Source: Gammaproteobacteria bacterium (GTDB lineage: Bacteria > Pseudomonadota > Gammaproteobacteria > Steroidobacterales > Woeseiaceae). From it: DNA of 64,000 nucleotides. Below the pieces are notes generated by a model. That model saw nothing but the letters and a program-made list of their open reading frames with translations. It was not told the origin of the DNA and did no database searches. The DNA is taken from the NCBI GenBank assembly GCA_009937615.1, contig JAACFB010000005.1, forward strand, positions 39,263 through 103,262, read 5' to 3'. Below are positions 50,292 through 61,286 of the stretch, piece by piece (the stretch's first letter is position 1; each line of letters opens with the position of its first letter). A program made the translations under genes and the position numbers.

Positions 50292-50747
50292 ATGGATAAG
50301 ATTCTCGAGTTCGCCGGCGAACATACCGTGCTGGTGCTGTTCCTTATGATCAGCTTCTTTCTGCTGATTTTCACGGAGCTGCGGCGCAAGGCCGGCGGCC
50401 TGGTCGCCGTTGAGCCCGGCGACGCTGTCGCATTGATCAACAACGAGGGTATCGTGATCGATTTGCGAAACGCCGAGGCCTTCGGCCGCGGTCACATCGT
50501 CAACGCCAGGAACGTCCCGTACGATGAATTCGATGCGGGCAGCAACAAGCTTGCTAAACTCAAGAACAAACCAATTATCGCCGTGTGCGAGTCCGGCATG
50601 TCTTCGATGAAAGCCGTCGACGCGCTGCGTAAATCGGGGTTCGAAAGCACCTATAACCTCAAGGGCGGCATGGCGGCATGGACTCAGGCGGGCCTACCGG
50701 TTGTAACCGGAAAGAAAACCAAGAGCAAGACTAAAAACAAGGCTTAA
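50292..50747 (+). CDS. membrane-anchored rhodanese-like protein (YibN-like)
   Basis: N-terminal TM; VIDLRNAEAFGRGHIVNARNVPYDEF...IIAVCESGMSSMKAVDALRKSGFESTYNLKGGMAAW. Confidence 0.92.
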   Translation: MDKILEFAGEHTVLVLFLMISFFLLIFTELRRKAGGLVAVEPGDAVALINNEGIVIDLRNAEAFGRGHIVNARNVPYDEFDAGSNKLAKLKNKPIIAVCESGMSSMKAVDALRKSGFESTYNLKGGMAAWTQAGLPVVTGKKTKSKTKNKA

Positions 50748-50823
50748 ACATCAAAAACTAAATCCCCCGTACCCGAACTCGTCAGCTTTCACGGCGAGTA
50801 TATTTCGACATCAGGAAAACGAC

Positions 50824-51306
50824 ATGGCAGACGAGAACCAAGCGGAGAACGAAAAGCGCCTTTCCATAGCGAAGATATATATCAAGGATTTTTCGTTCGA
50901 ATCACCTCAATCACCGGCAGTATTCAAGTCCAAGGAGTGGTCACCGAAAACCAACTTGAATCTGCGCAGCTCCCATACGGACCTCGAGGATAACCTGCAC
51001 GAGGTCGTCCTCACGATTACGGTCGACGCAAAAGAGGGCGAGCAGACCGTTTTTCTCGTCGAACTGCAGCAGGCAGGCCTTTTCGAGGTTGTTGGCTACA
51101 GCAAGGAAGAGCTCGGCGCAATCGTCGGCAGCTTCTGTCCGAACATGCTTTTCCCTTACGCTCGCGAGGCTATTGCCGGGGCGATTCAGAAGGGCGGTTT
51201 CCCCGAGTTCGTTCTGCAACCCATCAATTTTGACGCCTTATACCTGCAGGCTCAGCAGCAGCAGGCTGCTGCGGCTGCTCAGTCACCGCCGGTGGAGACG
51301 CACTGA
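50824..51306 (+). CDS. secB: protein-export chaperone SecB
   Basis: IAKIYIKDFSFESPQSPAVF...VFLVELQQAGLFEVVGYS...CPNMLFPYAREAIAGAIQKGGFPEFVLQPINFDALY. Confidence 0.96.
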   Translation: MADENQAENEKRLSIAKIYIKDFSFESPQSPAVFKSKEWSPKTNLNLRSSHTDLEDNLHEVVLTITVDAKEGEQTVFLVELQQAGLFEVVGYSKEELGAIVGSFCPNMLFPYAREAIAGAIQKGGFPEFVLQPINFDALYLQAQQQQAAAAAQSPPVETH

Positions 51307-52319
51307 TAAGCAAGGAGACCGCACAGCCAATTGCTGTCATTGGCGCAGGCTCCTGGGGCACGGCGCTGGCCCTGCAGCTTGCCCGCTGTGGCGGTACCGT
51401 GCGGTTGGGCGGTGTGCGCGAGCTCGACCTGCTCGAGGCCATGGCAGCCAAGGGCGAAAACGAACTCTATCTGCCCGGCGCTCGTTTTCCGCATAACCTG
51501 GCGGCGTATCGCGATATAGAGGAGTGTCTCCAGGGGGTCCGCGACATTCTGATCGTGGTTCCGAGTCACGGCTTACGCGAAACCCTGCTGACGATTCAGC
51601 CGCTGCTCGGACCCACGTCCCGCGTATGCTGGGCAACAAAAGGTTTCGAGTTACATACCGGCAAGCTACCGCACCAGGTCGTTGCGGAAGTGCTCGGTTC
51701 CGAGCGTCCGATGGCCGTCCTGTCCGGCCCGACCTTTGCCAAGGAGGTCGGGCAGGGATTGCCGACCGCAATGACCATCGCCGCGAACGACAACGACTTC
51801 GCGGGCGCGCTTGCCAAGGCGCTATCCTGCGACAATTTTCGCGCCTACACGTCAGATGACATCGTCGGCGTTGAAGTGGGCGGCGCCGTGAAAAACGTTC
51901 TCGCTATCGGAGCAGGGATGTCGGACGGGCTCGGCTTTGGCGCAAATACGCGTGTCGCCCTGATTACGCGCGGGCTCGTTGAAATGACGCGCCTGGGTAC
52001 CGCGCTGGGCGCCCGGCGAGAGACCTTCATGGGCCTGGCGGGCATGGGTGATCTCGTGCTTACCTGTACCGACGACCTGTCGCGCAACCGCCGCATGGGT
52101 CTTGCGCTGGCCAGCGGCAAGACCATGGCGGAGGCGCAGGAAGAGATTCAGCAGGTCGTCGAAGGCGTGAAAGCGGCCGAGGCCGTGCACGAGGTAGCGA
52201 CCGAGCTCGGCATAGAGATGCCGATCTGTCACCAGGTATACCGTATTCTTTATGCGGGATTACCGCCAAGGGAGGCGGTCAGCGCCCTGATGGGCCGTGA
52301 GCTGACCTCCGAACACTAG
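51306..52319 (+). CDS. gpsA: NAD(P)H-dependent glycerol-3-phosphate dehydrogenase (non-canonical start likely)
   Basis: Upstream in-frame KETAQPIAVIGAGSWGTALALQLARCGG (Rossmann motif) precedes the listed GTG start at 51399; GVEVGGAVKNVLAIGAGMSDGLGFG, GLAGMGDLVLTCT. Start drawn at ATA 51306. Confidence 0.93.
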   Translation: MSKETAQPIAVIGAGSWGTALALQLARCGGTVRLGGVRELDLLEAMAAKGENELYLPGARFPHNLAAYRDIEECLQGVRDILIVVPSHGLRETLLTIQPLLGPTSRVCWATKGFELHTGKLPHQVVAEVLGSERPMAVLSGPTFAKEVGQGLPTAMTIAANDNDFAGALAKALSCDNFRAYTSDDIVGVEVGGAVKNVLAIGAGMSDGLGFGANTRVALITRGLVEMTRLGTALGARRETFMGLAGMGDLVLTCTDDLSRNRRMGLALASGKTMAEAQEEIQQVVEGVKAAEAVHEVATELGIEMPICHQVYRILYAGLPPREAVSALMGRELTSEH

Positions 52320-52434
52320 CGGCTTCGGTGTTGCCGCCTGCCGGTTTTCGATGGACGGCACATTGCTTTCCTTCGATGATCCTCTAAGATTTAGAACAGC
52401 AACAATAACTATTCAAGTACCGGGAGAATCAACC

Positions 52435-53916
52435 ATGGATAGACGTCAATTTTGTCGCACGACCTTGGCCGCCAGTGTCGCAGCCGCCATTCCGATGCTG
52501 CCCGGCTGCAGCAAACAAGCGCCTGTTGCGACCCAGGCTGATACGAGCATCCGCGGCATCTCCCTGACAGGGGCCGAGATCGAACTCGAAAAAGCCGCTA
52601 TACAGGAGCTCGGCGAGAGCATGACCGGGCCCGTTATCCTTTCGGGCCATCCCGACTACGACGGCGCAAGAGCTATCTGGAACGGCATGCACGATAAGCG
52701 ACCGGCGCTGATTGCGCGCTGCATGAGCGCCGAAGATGTCAGCCAGGCCGTGACTTTCGCGCGGGAGCGCGAGCTGCTCGTTGCCGTGCGCGGCGGCGGC
52801 CACAGCTGGCCCGGAAAATCCGTGTGTGACGACGGCCTGATGATCGACCTGTCGCAGATGAATACGGTGACGGCCGATGCCGATGCACAGTCGGCTCACG
52901 CCCGGGGCGGCGCATTGTTGAACGCGCTCGACACGGCGTCACTCGAGAAAGGGCTCGTAACCACGGCAGGCGTCGTTTCGCACACGGGCGTCGGCGGCTT
53001 CACGCTGGGCGCCGGTTTCGGCCGTCTGAATCGGAAATACGGACTGGCCATCGATAATGTCCTGTCCGCGACAATCGTCACGGCCGACGGTCAGATCCGC
53101 ACTGTCAGCGCCGACAATGAACCCGACCTGTTCTGGGCCATTCGCGGCGGCGGCGGCAATTTCGGCGTCGTCACCGATTTCGAGTTCCAGCTGCATCCGT
53201 TCGACCGCAACGTCCTGTCGGGCAATATCATTTGGCCGATCGACCAGGCGCGCGACGTCCTGGAGTTCTATGCCGAATGGTCGGGGGGACTGTCAGACGA
53301 GCTGTACGCCGGGCCGACGATCGGCACGCTGCCTGAAATCAATCGCGTCATCATGATGGACATCGTTTACAACGGCGATCCTGCCGCCGGCGAAAAGGAG
53401 ATCGCCGCGCTGCGCGCTATCGGTTCCCCGATGGCCGACACGGTCGCCGTGCAGGACTACATGAACATGCAGACGGGCATGGACGTAATGATGGGCCACG
53501 GAGTGCGCTCGTATGCCAAGAACGGCATGATCAGCGAATGGACGCAAGGGCTCATCGACGCGATCATCGACGCCGACGACCCGCGCACATTCCTCGCCAA
53601 CCATGTCGCCGGCGGGGCCGTGAAGCGTGTCGGCGAAATGGACACGGCCTTCCCGCATCGCAATGCCGAGATCATGCTCGTAATGCTGACGGCCTGGGGC
53701 GATGCCGCACAGGACGACGAGATGGTCGCGGCCACGCGCGCGCTGCACGACGCTATCGAACCATTCACCGGTGGCTACTACAGCAATATCGACTTCGACC
53801 ACTCTGCGGCAGTGGGCAACTACGGCCCGGCGTATTCGAGACTCGCAAAGATCAAGGGCCAGTACGACCCGGGCAACCTGTTCCGGCTCAACAGCAACAT
53901 CGAGCCCGCGGTCTAG
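52435..53916 (+). CDS. FAD-binding oxidoreductase (berberine-bridge-enzyme-like), Tat signal with lipobox-like motif
   Basis: MDRRQFCRTTLAASVAAAIPMLPGCSKQ; VAVRGGGHSWPGKSVCDDGLMIDLSQM; HTGVGGFTLGAGFGRLNRKYGLAIDNVLSATIVTADG; C-terminal YDPGNLFRLNSNI. Confidence 0.92.
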   Translation: MDRRQFCRTTLAASVAAAIPMLPGCSKQAPVATQADTSIRGISLTGAEIELEKAAIQELGESMTGPVILSGHPDYDGARAIWNGMHDKRPALIARCMSAEDVSQAVTFARERELLVAVRGGGHSWPGKSVCDDGLMIDLSQMNTVTADADAQSAHARGGALLNALDTASLEKGLVTTAGVVSHTGVGGFTLGAGFGRLNRKYGLAIDNVLSATIVTADGQIRTVSADNEPDLFWAIRGGGGNFGVVTDFEFQLHPFDRNVLSGNIIWPIDQARDVLEFYAEWSGGLSDELYAGPTIGTLPEINRVIMMDIVYNGDPAAGEKEIAALRAIGSPMADTVAVQDYMNMQTGMDVMMGHGVRSYAKNGMISEWTQGLIDAIIDADDPRTFLANHVAGGAVKRVGEMDTAFPHRNAEIMLVMLTAWGDAAQDDEMVAATRALHDAIEPFTGGYYSNIDFDHSAAVGNYGPAYSRLAKIKGQYDPGNLFRLNSNIEPAV

Positions 53917-54381
53917 TTACGCGCCGTCGTCGAAGTCCAGCTGCCGCCAGGCCTCGTAGACGGTCACGGCGGCAGCGTTCGACAGGTTCAGGCTGCGGCT
54001 GTTCTTGCGCATCGGCAATCGCAGCCGTTGCTCGGGTGGCAACGATTCGAGTACATCGCGCGGCAACCCGCGGGTTTCTGGACCGAGCAGGAAAGCGTCA
54101 CCGCGGCGGTATGCCGGCAAGTCATGCCGCGTGCACCCGCGCGTGCTGAGCGCAAACAGGCGCGGGTCATCCAAGGCACGCAGACAGCTGTCGAGATCGG
54201 CGTGGGTCGAAACTCGCGCGAACTCCCTGTAGTCGAGACCGGCGCGCCTGAGCTTTCGCTCTTCGAGATCGAATCCTAACGGTTCGATCAGGTGCAGCGA
54301 AACGCCCGTGTTCGCGCACAGACGAATGATATTACCCGTGTTCGGTGGAATCTCCGGTTGATACAGGATCAGGCTGAACAT
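53917..54381 (-). CDS. trmL: tRNA (cytidine(34)-2'-O)-methyltransferase
   Basis: [75 protein letters not shown]. Confidence 0.95.
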   Translation of the reverse strand: MFSLILYQPEIPPNTGNIIRLCANTGVSLHLIEPLGFDLEERKLRRAGLDYREFARVSTHADLDSCLRALDDPRLFALSTRGCTRHDLPAYRRGDAFLLGPETRGLPRDVLESLPPEQRLRLPMRKNSRSLNLSNAAAVTVYEAWRQLDFDDGA

Positions 54382-54431
54382 GGAGTTGATTGTAGTCGTC
54401 CGCGTGGCGGGCTCCTACCAGTCCGCGTAGA

Positions 54432-55382
54432 ATGCCGCATCCGATGCCTGACTCACACGCCAATCTGTTGCACGTCGATTTTTGCGGCCTGTCCCTGGCC
54501 TCGCCGATCGTCTTGCTATCAGGCTGCGTCGGTTTCGGCGAGGAATACACGCGCGTCGAAGGTTTCTCGAACCGCGACGTCGGCGCAATCGTCCTGAAAG
54601 GCACCACTCGGGAACCGCGGCTCGGCAACCCGCCGCATCGCGTCTGGGAGACGCCAATGGGCATGCTGAACGCAATCGGCCTGCAGAACCCCGGGGTTGA
54701 TGCCGTCGTTGACGAGATCCTTCCCGGGCTCGACTTCAGCGAAACGCGTTTCATCGCCAATGTCTGTGGCTCGACGATCGATGACTATGCCGCAGTGACG
54801 AAGCGCTTTGACGATTCTCCGATCGACGCCATCGAAATCAACATTTCCTGCCCGAATATCAAGGAAGGCGGCGTACAGTTCGGTAATGTGCCCGAGATGT
54901 CCGCGCGCGTGGTCGCCGCCTGCCGCGCGCAAACAAGCAAGCCGATCATCACCAAGCTGTCTCCCAACCAGACTGACATTCGCGAGAATGCGCGAGCCTG
55001 CATCGAAGCAGGCACCGACGGCCTCGCCGTCATCAATACGATTACGGGCATGGCGATCGACGCAGAAACGCGTAAGCCAATCATTGGCAACGTCCAGGGC
55101 GGCCTGTCTGGCCCGGCAATAAAACCGATCGCTTTGCTAAAGACAAAACAGGTCTACGAGGTGGCGGGTCCACGCGGCATACCGATTATTGGTCAGGGCG
55201 GCATAATGACGGCCCAGGATGCGATCGAGTTCATCATTGCCGGCGCGACGACAGTCGGCGTCGGCACCTCACTGTTTTACGATCCGTTGCTCTGCACGAA
55301 GATCAATGAGGGCATCATCGACTATCTGCAGCGGCACGAGATGAGCTCGATCAGCGAGCTGATTGGGTCTTTGAGCCTTTAG
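54432..55382 (+). CDS. dihydroorotate dehydrogenase, class 1B-like catalytic subunit
   Basis: LSLASPIVLLSGCVGFGEEY, AIEINISCPNIKEGGVQFGNVPE, ITKLSPNQTDI, INTITGMAIDAETRKPIIGNVQGGLSGPAIKPIAL. Start may be the internal MPDSHANLL. Confidence 0.88.
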   Translation: MPHPMPDSHANLLHVDFCGLSLASPIVLLSGCVGFGEEYTRVEGFSNRDVGAIVLKGTTREPRLGNPPHRVWETPMGMLNAIGLQNPGVDAVVDEILPGLDFSETRFIANVCGSTIDDYAAVTKRFDDSPIDAIEINISCPNIKEGGVQFGNVPEMSARVVAACRAQTSKPIITKLSPNQTDIRENARACIEAGTDGLAVINTITGMAIDAETRKPIIGNVQGGLSGPAIKPIALLKTKQVYEVAGPRGIPIIGQGGIMTAQDAIEFIIAGATTVGVGTSLFYDPLLCTKINEGIIDYLQRHEMSSISELIGSLSL

Positions 55383-55447
55383 GCGCCGTAACGCTCGTCA
55401 ACCGGGCATTGTTCGCCGCTTTCGTTGGCTGCGCTTCATGCCGGGCG

Positions 55448-56851
<1,404 letters not shown>

Positions 56852-56852
56852 T

Positions 56853-58208
56853 TCATTTGACTCCGGACTGGTCCAGGGGTATCCGCACGAAGAATACGGT
56901 ACGGCCCGGACGGCTATCGAACTCGATCAGCCCGCCGTGCCGACTCAGCAGTTCCTGCGCGCCCGGCAGGCCCAGGCCTGTGCCGTCGGGCCGCCCCGTC
57001 ACCAGCGGATAGAACACGGAGTCCTGCAGTTCGACGGGTATTCCCGGCCCGTCGTCCTCTATTTCTACTGACGCAATGACACGATGCCGGGTGTTGCCGA
57101 TCGTGAAATTTGTTGCCGCGCGAGTACGCAGAGTAATCTTCCCGTGGCCTTGCAGCGCCGTCGCGGCGTTACGGACCAGGTTCAGGAACGCCTGGATCAT
57201 CTGGTCGCGATCGAGATCGATAAGCGGCAGACCGGGATCGTAGTCGCGCCGGATGTTGAGCGACTTCTGGTCCTCCGCTTCAATTATCCGCACGACATAT
57301 TCGAGCAATTCGTGAACGTTGGCAGGCTGCTTGTTGGGTGGTCCGCCCGGTCCGAGTAAGGTGTCAACCAGCGCCGCGAGTCGGTCCGTTTCACTGATCA
57401 CGACGTCTGTGTATTCGCGCAGCTCGGTGTTTCCGAGCTGGCGCTCCAACAGCTGCGCGGCGCCGCGAATGCCGCCGAGCGGATTCTTGATCTCGTGGGC
57501 GAGCTGCCGGATCATTTGCCGGCCAGCGCCATGCTGAATCAGCAGCGCATTCTCCCGGCTGATTCTCGAGCGCCGCGTCACATCCGTTATTTCAACGAGC
57601 AGTGATGCGCCACCACAGTCAATCGGCGACACGCGACAGTCTACGATGCGTTCTTCCGCATGCACCTCGGTAGCCGCAAGGCGCATTTCGTTTGCATAGT
57701 GATCGCCGGTCCGGCTAACGCGGCTGAGAATATCGCGCAGCTCCGGCTCGTCGTCGAGAAGCCGCAGCAGGGAATGGCCGCGTGCGCGCTGCGCGCTGAT
57801 TCCGAGAATGTTTTCGGCGGCCGGGTTCAGCGCGACGATCAGCAAATTACTGTCGATCAGAATGATGCCCGAGCTCAGGCCGTCCAGGATGGCCTGGGCG
57901 TCCCTGTTCGAGCTGCCGTTGCCGCCCGACTGCCGGGATGACGCGCGCGCGCCTGATTTTCGCCCTAGCGGATCACCGTGTTCTGCTGCACGTAAAACCG
58001 GTTGGGCTGGCTGCGAATCATCAGCTCGCCCGCTTCGTCGATCACTTCCACCTGGATGTTGTGAACCCCGCGCCAGACCTCCTCGATCTGAAACGTCGTG
58101 CCCGTCACGGTCCGCGGCGTACCGTCGAAGTACACACGAACCTGGTGACCATTCTGCAGCCCCGGGCGCAGCGCCAGGGAGACGTTCAGGATGCCTTCGA
58201 TGTTCCAT
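56853..58208 (-). CDS. ntrB: nitrogen regulation sensor kinase NtrB (true start uncertain; core begins about 57950)
   Basis: PAS AILDGLSSGIILIDSNLLIVALNPAAENILG; H-box RQLAHEIKNPLGGIRGAAQLL; G-box DDGPGIPVELQDSVFYPLVTGRPDGTGLGL. The only ATG (58208) lies inside the DUF4124 gene. Confidence 0.9.
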   Translation of the reverse strand: MEHRRHPERLPGAAPGAAEWSPGSCVLRRYAADRDGHDVSDRGGLARGSQHPGGSDRRSGRADDSQPAQPVLRAAEHGDPLGRKSGARASSRQSGGNGSSNRDAQAILDGLSSGIILIDSNLLIVALNPAAENILGISAQRARGHSLLRLLDDEPELRDILSRVSRTGDHYANEMRLAATEVHAEERIVDCRVSPIDCGGASLLVEITDVTRRSRISRENALLIQHGAGRQMIRQLAHEIKNPLGGIRGAAQLLERQLGNTELREYTDVVISETDRLAALVDTLLGPGGPPNKQPANVHELLEYVVRIIEAEDQKSLNIRRDYDPGLPLIDLDRDQMIQAFLNLVRNAATALQGHGKITLRTRAATNFTIGNTRHRVIASVEIEDDGPGIPVELQDSVFYPLVTGRPDGTGLGLPGAQELLSRHGGLIEFDSRPGRTVFFVRIPLDQSGVK

Positions 58209-58495
58209 AACGTTTCTTCCGCGGCGGGCGAGGCCACGGCAAGGCTTTCGTAGCGAAACGGCCGGTCTGCAGTGCCTTCATCGGCGGCCGTATCCGCCGC
58301 AGGACTTCTGGTCCTCGCCAGCTGCGCGCCGGTTTTGCGGCTGTACCCTGAAAGGTCGACGCTCTCCGCGCCCTCGACCGGTACGTCGGAGTAATGCACG
58401 ACCCCCTCGGCATCGACCCACTTGTAGGCGCTGTCCGCAAAAACACCAGCCGTAGCCAGCATTCCGGCGAGGATAAGAATCGGTCGTCTGTGCAT
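57965..58495 (-). CDS. DUF4124 domain-containing protein
   Basis: Signal peptide MHRRPILILAGMLATAGVFA, then DSAYKWVDAEGVVHYSDVPVEGAESVDL. Confidence 0.88.
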   Translation of the reverse strand: MHRRPILILAGMLATAGVFADSAYKWVDAEGVVHYSDVPVEGAESVDLSGYSRKTGAQLARTRSPAADTAADEGTADRPFRYESLAVASPAAEETLWNIEGILNVSLALRPGLQNGHQVRVYFDGTPRTVTGTTFQIEEVWRGVHNIQVEVIDEAGELMIRSQPNRFYVQQNTVIR

Positions 58496-58575
58496 GCGGT
58501 TAGCATAGCAGTGCCAGGGGATTTGGGGCTAGTGACCGGGCGACAAAATGTCGCCCGGCTCACACTTTCGCCGGT

Positions 58576-59985
58576 TCAAAGGCTGTAGTACATATCGAAC
58601 TCGACCGGATGGGTCGTCATCCTCAGGCGCGTGACGTTTTCCATTTTAAGATCGATATACGCGTCGATCAGGTCGTCGGAAAACACGTCCCCGGCCTTGA
58701 GGAACTCCCTGTCCGCATCGAGTTCCGCAAGAGCTTCATCGAGTGAGAAGGCAACCAGCTTGAGCTGTTTCTCTTCCTCCGGCGGCAGATCGTAAAGATC
58801 CTTATCCATCGCATCGCCCGGATGAACCTTGTTCAAAATACCGTCCAGGCCGGCCATCATCATCGCCGAGAATGCCAGGTACGGGTTTGCCATCGAGTCG
58901 GGGAAGCGAACCTCGATGCGCCGGGCTTTCGGATTGGAAACATACGGAATCCGGATCGAAGCGGAGCGATTGCGCGCCGAATACGCGAGGATGGTCGGTG
59001 CCTCGAACCCGGGCACCAGGCGCTTGTAACTGTTCGTCGCGGGATTGGTGAACGCGTTCAGAGCCTTGGCGTGCTTGATGATGCCACCGATATAGAACAG
59101 CGCCATTTCCGACAGGCCGCCGTAAGCGTCTCCCGAGAACAGGTTCTCTCCGCCCTTTATCAGCGACTGGTGAACATGCATGCCGTTGCCGTTATCGTTG
59201 ACCAGCGGCTTGGGCATGAACGTCGCCGTCTTGCCGTATGCGTGTGCCACGTTATGCACAACGTACTTCAGGATCTGCACCTCGTCAGCTTTGCGGACCA
59301 GCGTATTGAACTTGACGCCTATTTCGCACTGACCGGCTGTTGCGACCTCATGATGATGCACCTCGGTTTCGAGGCCCATGTCGTCGAGCGCCAGGCACAT
59401 CGCCGAGCGCAGATCATGCAGCGAATCAACCGGCGGTACCGGGAAGTAGCCGCCCTTGACCGTCGGTCGGTGGCCCGTGTTGCCTTCCTCGATGCTGCGG
59501 TTCGTGTTCCAGGCGCCCTCATCGGAATCGATCTTGTAGAAGCCGCCCTGCATCGAGTCGTCCCAGGACACGTGATCGAATACGAAAAACTCGTTTTCCG
59601 GACCGAAAAACGCGGAGTCAGCAACGCCCGTTGACTTCAGATACGCTTCTGCGCGCTCGGCAAGGGACCGCGGGCAGCGGTCGTAACCCTGCATCGTCGA
59701 CGGCTCGACAACGTTGCAGCGCAGATTGACCATCGCCTCGTCGGAGAAGACATCCAGCACGGCTGACGACGGATCAGGCATCAGGATCATGTCTGACTCG
59801 TTGATGCCCTTCCAGCCGGCGATCGAGGACCCGTCAAACATTTTGCCATCTTCGAAGAGATCTTCGTCTAGGGCGTGGGACGGCACGGTTACGTGTTGTT
59901 CTTTGCCTTTCGTATCCGTGAAACGAAAATCGACAAACTTGACCTCATGTTCTTTGATGAGGGCCAGTACCTCCTTGGGCTTCAT
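58576..59985 (-). CDS. glnA: type I glutamine synthetase
   Basis: [47 protein letters not shown], adenylylation-site region DLYDLPPEE. Confidence 0.97.
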   Translation of the reverse strand: MKPKEVLALIKEHEVKFVDFRFTDTKGKEQHVTVPSHALDEDLFEDGKMFDGSSIAGWKGINESDMILMPDPSSAVLDVFSDEAMVNLRCNVVEPSTMQGYDRCPRSLAERAEAYLKSTGVADSAFFGPENEFFVFDHVSWDDSMQGGFYKIDSDEGAWNTNRSIEEGNTGHRPTVKGGYFPVPPVDSLHDLRSAMCLALDDMGLETEVHHHEVATAGQCEIGVKFNTLVRKADEVQILKYVVHNVAHAYGKTATFMPKPLVNDNGNGMHVHQSLIKGGENLFSGDAYGGLSEMALFYIGGIIKHAKALNAFTNPATNSYKRLVPGFEAPTILAYSARNRSASIRIPYVSNPKARRIEVRFPDSMANPYLAFSAMMMAGLDGILNKVHPGDAMDKDLYDLPPEEEKQLKLVAFSLDEALAELDADREFLKAGDVFSDDLIDAYIDLKMENVTRLRMTTHPVEFDMYYSL

Positions 59986-60054
59986 GAATCTTTCCTCCAG
60001 TCGCTAAAGCACAGAAAGGGCGCAGGTCAGCCTGGGCCCGGGTATTGCTGTTAC

Positions 60055-60071
60055 TGCATGATGCGTGCCAA
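60055..60071 (-). promoter_or_regulatory. sigma-54 (-24/-12) promoter for glnA
   Basis: Minus strand TTGGCACGCATCATGCA: GG and GC separated by exactly 10 nt, upstream of glnA. Confidence 0.8.
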
Positions 60072-60132
60072 AATGGTGCGAATCATAAGATATTGTTTTA
60101 AATGCAGTTTTTTTAAGTTCGCGGCGAGCACC

Positions 60133-60149
60133 TGCACCATTATAGGGCA
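60133..60149. promoter_or_regulatory. NtrC-binding site (proximal)
   Basis: TGCACCATTATAGGGCA vs TGCACCAnnnTGGTGCA. Confidence 0.65.
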
Positions 60150-60163
60150 TTTGCCACCGGGGC

Positions 60164-60180
60164 TGCACGTTTTTGGTGCG
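60164..60180. promoter_or_regulatory. NtrC-binding site (distal)
   Basis: TGCACGTTTTTGGTGCG vs TGCACCAnnnTGGTGCA; 31 bp from the proximal site. Confidence 0.65.
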
Positions 60181-60353
60181 AATCCTGTCGCTCTCGGAAC
60201 CCTGCCTCGACACCCGTGCGCCCGTGCATGCCCCGGCTTCGCCCGCCGTAGCGTTTGCCGCCGCGGCCGACAACGCGGCGCCGGCGCCGGTTGGGCGCCC
60301 CGCTACCCGCGAACTCCGATATACTGCGCGCCTTTGAACCCGGCAGAAATGCG

Positions 60354-61286
60354 ATGAGCAAGGACAAACCGCCCACCATGCTCAGCTTCCAGGACCTTAT
60401 TCTGAGGCTGCAGCAGTACTGGGCGGAGCGCGGCTGTGTCGTGATGCAGCCTTACGACAAGGAGATGGGCGCGGGCACCTTTCATCCGGCGACGTTTCTG
60501 CGGGCGATTGGTCCGGAACCGTGGAGTGCCGCCTACGTTCAACCGTCGCGCCGGCCCACGGACGGACGTTATGGGGACAACCCGTTCAGGCTGCAGCATT
60601 ACTATCAGTACCAGGTGCTGATCAAGCCGTCGCCCGACAACTTTCAGGAAATGTACCTGGAGTCGCTCCGCGCGATCGGGATCGACCCGGCAATCCACGA
60701 TATCCGTTTCGTCGAGGACAACTGGGAGTCGCCTTCGCTGGGCGCCTGGGGCCTGGGCTGGGAGGTCTGGCTTAACGGCATGGAAATCACTCAGTTCACC
60801 TATTTTCAGCAGGTAGGCGGTCTCGAATGCCGGCCGGTTTCAGGCGAGATCACCTACGGCCTGGAGCGGTTGGCAATGTATCTCCAGAGCGTCGAGAGCA
60901 TTTACGATATCGTGTGGACCGATGGTCCGCTCGGCCGCATCACCTACGGTGATGTTTATCACCAGAACGAATTGGAGCAGTCCCGCTATAACTTCGAAGA
61001 GGCCGACGTTGATCACCTGTTCAACAGTTTCGATCATGCGGAACACGATGCCGAACGACTGATCGAAGCGAACCTCGCGCTGCCCGCCTATGAGCAAATG
61101 CTGGTTGCGTCGCATGTGTTCAATCTCCTCGACGCGCGCCAGGCCATTTCGGTCAGTGAGCGGCAACGGTTCATTCTTCGTGTTCGTTCGCTGTCCCGCG
61201 CCGTCGCGGAATCGTATTACGCAAGCCGGGAAGCCCTCGGTTTTCCAATGGTTGCGTCCGTCATGAACAGGGGCGCTGAAAAATGA
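60354..61286 (+). CDS. glyQ: glycine--tRNA ligase alpha subunit
   Basis: [57 protein letters not shown]...[29 protein letters not shown]. Confidence 0.97.
   Translation: MSKDKPPTMLSFQDLILRLQQYWAERGCVVMQPYDKEMGAGTFHPATFLRAIGPEPWSAAYVQPSRRPTDGRYGDNPFRLQHYYQYQVLIKPSPDNFQEMYLESLRAIGIDPAIHDIRFVEDNWESPSLGAWGLGWEVWLNGMEITQFTYFQQVGGLECRPVSGEITYGLERLAMYLQSVESIYDIVWTDGPLGRITYGDVYHQNELEQSRYNFEEADVDHLFNSFDHAEHDAERLIEANLALPAYEQMLVASHVFNLLDARQAISVSERQRFILRVRSLSRAVAESYYASREALGFPMVASVMNRGAEK

Noticed and set aside
58822-59634. 270-aa plus-strand ORF antisense to glnA
   Set aside because: Shadow ORF of a highly conserved gene.
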